A stretch of DNA of 64,000 nt from assembly GCA_000750105.3 (NCBI GenBank), contig JPHH03000012.1:1-64000 (forward strand), read 5' to 3'. Source of the stretch: Tolypocladium sp. Sup5 PDA-1 (lineage: Eukaryota; Ascomycota; Sordariomycetes; Hypocreales; Ophiocordycipitaceae). The translations under genes and the position numbers were made by a program. Below, piece by piece: positions 59,824-64,000 of this stretch. Each line of letters starts with the position of its first letter. The first letter of the stretch is position 1. Below the pieces are notes generated by a model that had not been told where the DNA came from, made no database searches, and saw only the letters and a program-made list of their open reading frames with translations.

Positions 59824-62702
59824 TTAGAACAAGCCCCATCGCCCACGCCCCTTGTCCGAATCACGCCTCCGCCCTCCCGCCACGCGGTCACGGTCCCGTC
59901 CCTCCAGCTGCTTCAAGCTCTCCATCTTCTCGAGGACCAGCTCCAGCAGCTCCTTCCGGCGGATGACCTCGAGGTGCCGGCGGATCTTGGGGTCCTCCTT
60001 GGCGAACTGCTCTACCTCTTCTTGGGAAAGGTGGCGCCCGAGGCGGAGGTCCAATTCACGGGGAAAGTTGTAGTAGAACTCGGATAGCAGCTCAACGTTG
60101 AGGAAGAGAACAGCCGTAGAGGCTAGCTTGGAGGCAGCAGCGTCCAGGAAGACTTCCGGGCAGTAGTACTTGTTCTTGATGGACGCGCACTGCTTTGACT
60201 TGACGGCCATCAGGCGCATCTTGATGATGTCAGCTCGGTCACGGAGGAAGACGGCCTCGCGTCCTAGTTCATTGTTAGCATACCTGTGGCTTCGCGGTGG
60301 GACTCGAACGCAAGCATACCTTTGCCGAGAAGAGCGGCACTGAAGCCGCCGGCACCGCTCCGCCCATCGCCTTCGACGACAATATCGCCCTTGCGGGACT
60401 TGTCGACAAAGGTCATAACCTCCTTCAGCTTCCTTCGGCCGCCGACTGTCGACTCGAGATTGCCCAAGGCAGCCTCGCAATCCTGGAGCTCCTTTTTGAG
60501 CACATCCCCTACGTGTTGTCGACCTTGAGCCCACTCGCGTTCCTCCACATCAATCTCGAACTTGAAAGGCTTGATGCAGTTCTCAACCTGATCGCTGGTG
60601 CTGTAGAATCGTTCGTTGAGAATCGTCGAGGCCGCCTCCATTATAGCGTTCCTTGCGAAGGGGTGAGTCGCAAAGTTAGAGTTATCGAGCAGCTTGCCGA
60701 CGTGACTTTGCAGTGACGTCGAGACAACAGTCGTGGCCAATCGCCCGACCCCTAATTTGGTGAGTGACGACGCGGACGCGTCGAGCTGCCGGTGCCAGTA
60801 CAGAGACGAGGGGTCTGCCTTGGGAAGGTCGGCAATCTGATCGGGCTCTAGCTGCACGACAGACAGGTCCGCAATCGGCTTGTTCCAGTACCTAGCCGCC
60901 ATCAGGTCGAGGACCTTTTGGTCCAGTGCGCTCTTCAGCAGCTCTCGCATTTGAGGTCGTCCAAACTCCTCGGCGAACTGCTTGAATGAGTGCTTGAACG
61001 CGTCCAGGCTCTCCGCCAGGTATGATTCGGCGGAGAGAGGACGATCGTTGTACTGGACCTTGAACTCGTAGGTTGCTTCCTCCAGCTCTTGCCTGATGGC
61101 ATCGCTCGTAGTCTGTAAGCTGGATGACATCGTCTGTTCCAGCACATGCATCAGCTTCTTGCGGAGCGTGGTTGTCCCAACGTTGACTCCGGCATCCGCG
61201 CCGAACTCCAGAGGATGGGACGAGAAGAACGAGTTCTCATGCTTGGCAATGGCCGACAGCAGGTTCGTCGGCCCCATCTTGAACAGCCCCGGGGACTGTG
61301 GCGCCTTCGACACCACGCCGACATAGCCGAGTCTCAGTGGATACTGCTTGTCGTTTAGGATAGCTGCACCCCTTGTGGGATCGACCAGGTCCATTTTGGT
61401 CACGACGCCAATAGTCCGCTCGCCTCGGGGATCAACTCTTCGGGATGCCCGCAAGGCTGTCGAGTTTGCGAGATCCACATCGGCAGCTGATATGGCCAAG
61501 ATGACATTTGGGGGTTGGATGTACTTGTCGCACAGTTCCGAAATCTTCTGCTTGAGCTCAAGGGGTTGGTTTTGGCCCACCACTTGGATGTATCCTGGAA
61601 GGTCGATGAGAGATAGGTCGGGAACATTTGGTGAGTAGACGGTCAAATGAATGGGGTCATCAGACACGCAGTCAGCATCCGACACGGCGAGGTTGAGCTC
61701 CGTGAGCGTTCTCTGGATAGAGGAAAAGTCCGTAATGCGTCGCAGGCCGAGGTCTGGGAACTCGCCGTATTCCTCTTTCGATTCGGGAGTATTGACAAGA
61801 GTCAACTCGATGGGTCGACGGGTCACCATGTTGGACCCCTTTGGGAGAAACTCATGACCGACGATGGCTTCCAAGACAGAGCTCTTGCCCGAAGACTGAG
61901 AGCCGATGACGACAATGGACGGTAGTGTCAGGGAGCTCGACTGCCCAACCTTTTGCAAGATGCTCCGAATCTCGATCATCTTCTTCGTCAAGACCATCAT
62001 CTGGTCATCCCGAGCTACCTCTTCGCCGTCGCGAGGGTCGTCTTCGGTAGACTTTTCGTATCCGTACGCAGCCGCCGAGGCGCCGACCGCTGCGGCCGCG
62101 CCGACTTTGCTTTGCTTCGGGTCTCCGTCGCCTCCTGGGCCGCCGGACCCGCCGGTACCGATGTCCTCGTGGAGTCGCAGAACCTTCTGTAGCCACTCTG
62201 GAACCTGCACCTGCTCCTTGGTATTTTCCCATCCCTGGTATGTCTGCTCGGCGACTCCTTTGGCGCTGCCGAATATGCTCGATGCTGTGCCCGAGACCGC
62301 GTCCTTCGTCGTGTTGAATAGGTCAATGGCATAGTTGCTTGCCTCTGTATAGCCGGAGTGGGTCAGTATGGGTAAGCATCTAGACGGAGACGCGGGCAAC
62401 ATACGGGTAGCTTGGTATTGAACCCAGGCGAATGCGCCGATGGCCAAGCCGCCGAACATGGCGGGTATCCTGGCAAACTTGACCACCAACTTGGGCAAGA
62501 AGCGGGCAAACGAGGCATTCCGCGCCGTGACAGCGTTGTGGAAGGCATTGCCGCCGAACCACATGCGTCTCCGGGTGGCGCGGATAGAGGCGTCTGCTTG
62601 GAGGAGGCCCCCCGTTGGCGATCGATGTAGATGTCGGACTGGGTTGACCGGGGCGCGTCGCGTAACCGGGCGCAGCCCAGCAGCGAGCACCCGTCCACTC
62701 AT
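59824..62702 (-). CDS. MGM1: Mitochondrial dynamin-like GTPase Mgm1/OPA1
   Basis: Mgm1 fuses mitochondrial inner membranes and shapes cristae. Exons 62702-62405, 62344-60320 and 60263-59824 give 920 aa (yeast 902). The N-terminus is a basic mitochondrial presequence (MSGRVLAAGLRPVTRRAP). A hydrophobic segment (MFGGLAIGAFAWVQYQ) and a Gly/Ala-rich rhomboid-type region near GAAAAVGASAAAYGYE follow. The GTPase domain has GSQSSGKSS (about 244-252), DLPGYIQVVGQ and VVTKMDLVD. The stalk and C-terminal GTPase effector region end with KGREAVFLRDRADIIKMR and LEVIRRKELLELVLEKMES. The first intron (60 nt) is in phase and stop-free. The second (56 nt) uses the GCTAAC branch and CTAG acceptor, which alone keeps the family sequence LLGKGREAVF. 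Confidence 0.95.
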
Positions 62703-63076
62703 CGCGGCGGGAGTCTTCTGCTATGGGCGGCGAGGCTGATGCGCATGGGGGGGACCTTCACCAGGCCCTGATGCGAGAGCGGCAGTCGGTTTCGTAGAGG
62801 CGTTGCATGCGAGAGGATGAGAGTTCGCGAGATGGTGAATAATACATCATCCACTCGAGGGTCGGACCAGGCGCTATGTAACCTATGGAGGCGTTTCATT
62901 GCAGGCGGTGGTGGCACAAGCGCATTGTTGAGGCAAGCGACCCACCGCTCGTTCGCGCTATCGCCACGTGACGCCCTTTATCGGCCAGCATCTGCAACAA
63001 AATTTCTGGCATCGCGGGGCCTCGAGACAAGAATGTCCATACATCTGTACCTCCCACGACTGCCAATCTCGCCGCC
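62703..63076. promoter_or_regulatory. Divergent promoter region, MGM1 and SPB1
   Basis: These 374 bp separate two divergent start codons. No TATA box is obvious. Confidence 0.65.
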
Positions 63077-64000
63077 ATGGCGATCCAGAAGAAGCACGGC
63101 AAGGGCCGTTTGGACAAGTGGTACAAGCTCGCGAAGGAAAAGGGCTACCGTGCCAGATCTGCTTTCAAGGTCATCCAATTGAACAAGAAGTATGGCTTCT
63201 TGGAAAAGAGCAAGGTCCTCCTGGATCTTTGCGCTGCGCCCGGTGTAAGTCTCTGCTCTGGCCGCGTTTCCGTCATCGCCCAGGCTAACACGGTGTACAG
63301 TCGTGGTGTCAGGTAGCGGCAGAGGTCATGCCGGTCAACAGCTTGATTATCGGCGTCGACTTGGCCCCCATCAAGCCCATCCCCAAAGTCATCACCTTCC
63401 AGAGCGACATCACCACCGAGAAGTGCCGCGCCACCATCCGACAACATCTCAAGACATGGAAAGCCGACACGGTCTTGCACGACGGCGCCCCCAATGTTGG
63501 TGTTGCCTGGGTGCAGGACTCCTTCAACCAGGCCGAGCTTGCTCTGCAAGCCATGAAGCTGGCCACCGAATTCCTGGTCGAGGGCGGCACCTTTGTGACC
63601 AAGGTCTTCCGATCTAAAGACTATAACCCACTGCTCTGGGTCTTGAACCAGCTATTTACCAAGGTCGAAGCCACCAAGCCTCCCTCGTCTCGAAACGTTT
63701 CGGCCGAAATTTTCATCGTGTGCAGAGGTTTCAAGGCTCCCAAGCGAATTGACCCCCGATTTCTGGACCCGAGGTCCGTCTTTGCAGAGTTGGCCGGCGT
63801 AACGCCCAACAACGAAGCCAAGGTGTACAACCCAGAAGTCAAGAAGCGCAAGCGAGACGGCTACGAAGAAGGCGAGTACATGCAGTTCAAGGAGCTTCCA
63901 GCGAGCGAGTTCATTCAAACCACCGATCCGATTGCCATCCTCGGTAGCTACAACAAGCTCAGCCTTGAACAAAAACAAAATGGGGATGTCGCACTGGCTG
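63077..64000 (+). CDS. SPB1: rRNA 2'-O-methyltransferase Spb1 (5' part, cut by window end)
   Basis: Spb1 methylates 25S rRNA in late nucleolar 60S assembly. Exon 1 is 63077-63244 and exon 2 starts at 63301. The frame is open to the window end, so about 289 of roughly 840 residues are visible. The FtsJ-type fold shows [39 protein letters not shown], the SAM motif LLDLCAAPG (broken by the intron just before SWCQVAAE), [21 protein letters not shown] and [20 protein letters not shown]. The K-D-K-E tetrad of FtsJ enzymes fits the visible K, D and K. The gene starts just downstream of divergent MGM1. Confidence 0.94.

Noticed and set aside
60264..60284. Acceptor ending at 60284 for the last MGM1 exon
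   Set aside because: It leads to an early stop; the CTAG acceptor at 60264 restores GKGREAVFLRD.

Overview
This 64 kb window comes from the nuclear genome of a filamentous ascomycete, most likely a Sordariomycete of the Hypocreales type. This is inferred from gene content (a WAPL protein with an N-terminal KKLVTYG motif, class V myosin, a samB/MUB1 MYND protein, a peptidase C78, Zrg17), from short introns (about 49-200 nt) with CTAAC/CTGAC branch sites, and from GC-rich coding DNA. No bacterial, organellar or viral genes were seen. I rebuilt gene models by joining exons so that reading phase, splice sites and family alignment (from memory) agree. About 65 introns were placed. Gene names rest on recognised protein motifs, not on a database search.

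Layout. Positions 1-2,035 are an AT-rich, gene-free repeat island holding a roughly 940-bp fold-back element, tandem repeats and direct repeats that differ mainly by C/T and G/A changes, as repeat-induced point mutation (RIP) would leave. From about 2.1 kb the DNA turns GC-rich and gene-dense: WAPL (+), Rheb GTPase (+), cytosolic seryl-tRNA synthetase (+) and a C78 peptidase (+). The last converges with HAM1 ITP pyrophosphatase (-) so tightly that both stop codons lie in one TGATCA palindrome. Next come Fap7/AK6 adenylate kinase (-), myosin V (-), D-3-phosphoglycerate dehydrogenase (-) and NAP1 (-). YPK9-type P5B ATPase (+), a cyclopropane-synthase-like methyltransferase (+), a 50-aa probable complex I subunit (-), UBE2J-type ubiquitin-conjugating enzyme (+), TFIIIC B-block subunit (-) and a basic coiled-coil nucleolar-type protein (-) follow. 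A 4-kb gene-poor stretch (45.0-49.2 kb) contains one TATA-driven short reading frame that may be decayed. EBP2 (+), samB/MUB1 (-), a 2.7-kb gap, an unrecognised two-helix membrane protein (-), ZRG17-like zinc transporter (+), mitochondrial dynamin MGM1 (-) and the 5' part of the rRNA methyltransferase SPB1 (+, cut by the window end) complete the window.

The genes are mainly housekeeping and are not a co-functional cluster. Loose themes are ribosome biogenesis and translation (SES1, FAP7, EBP2, SPB1, TFC3), chromatin (WAPL, NAP1), transport and vesicle traffic (MYO2, YPK9, ZRG17) and protein quality control (UBE2J, C78, MUB1). I see no secondary-metabolite cluster, no intact transposase, no tRNA or rRNA gene and no CRISPR. 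The most notable signals are the mutated fold-back repeat, the shared-stop convergent pair, a GC-AG intron, an over-represented intergenic nonamer (TACGGAGTA/TACTCCGTA), and the possible broken small gene near 48.0 kb.
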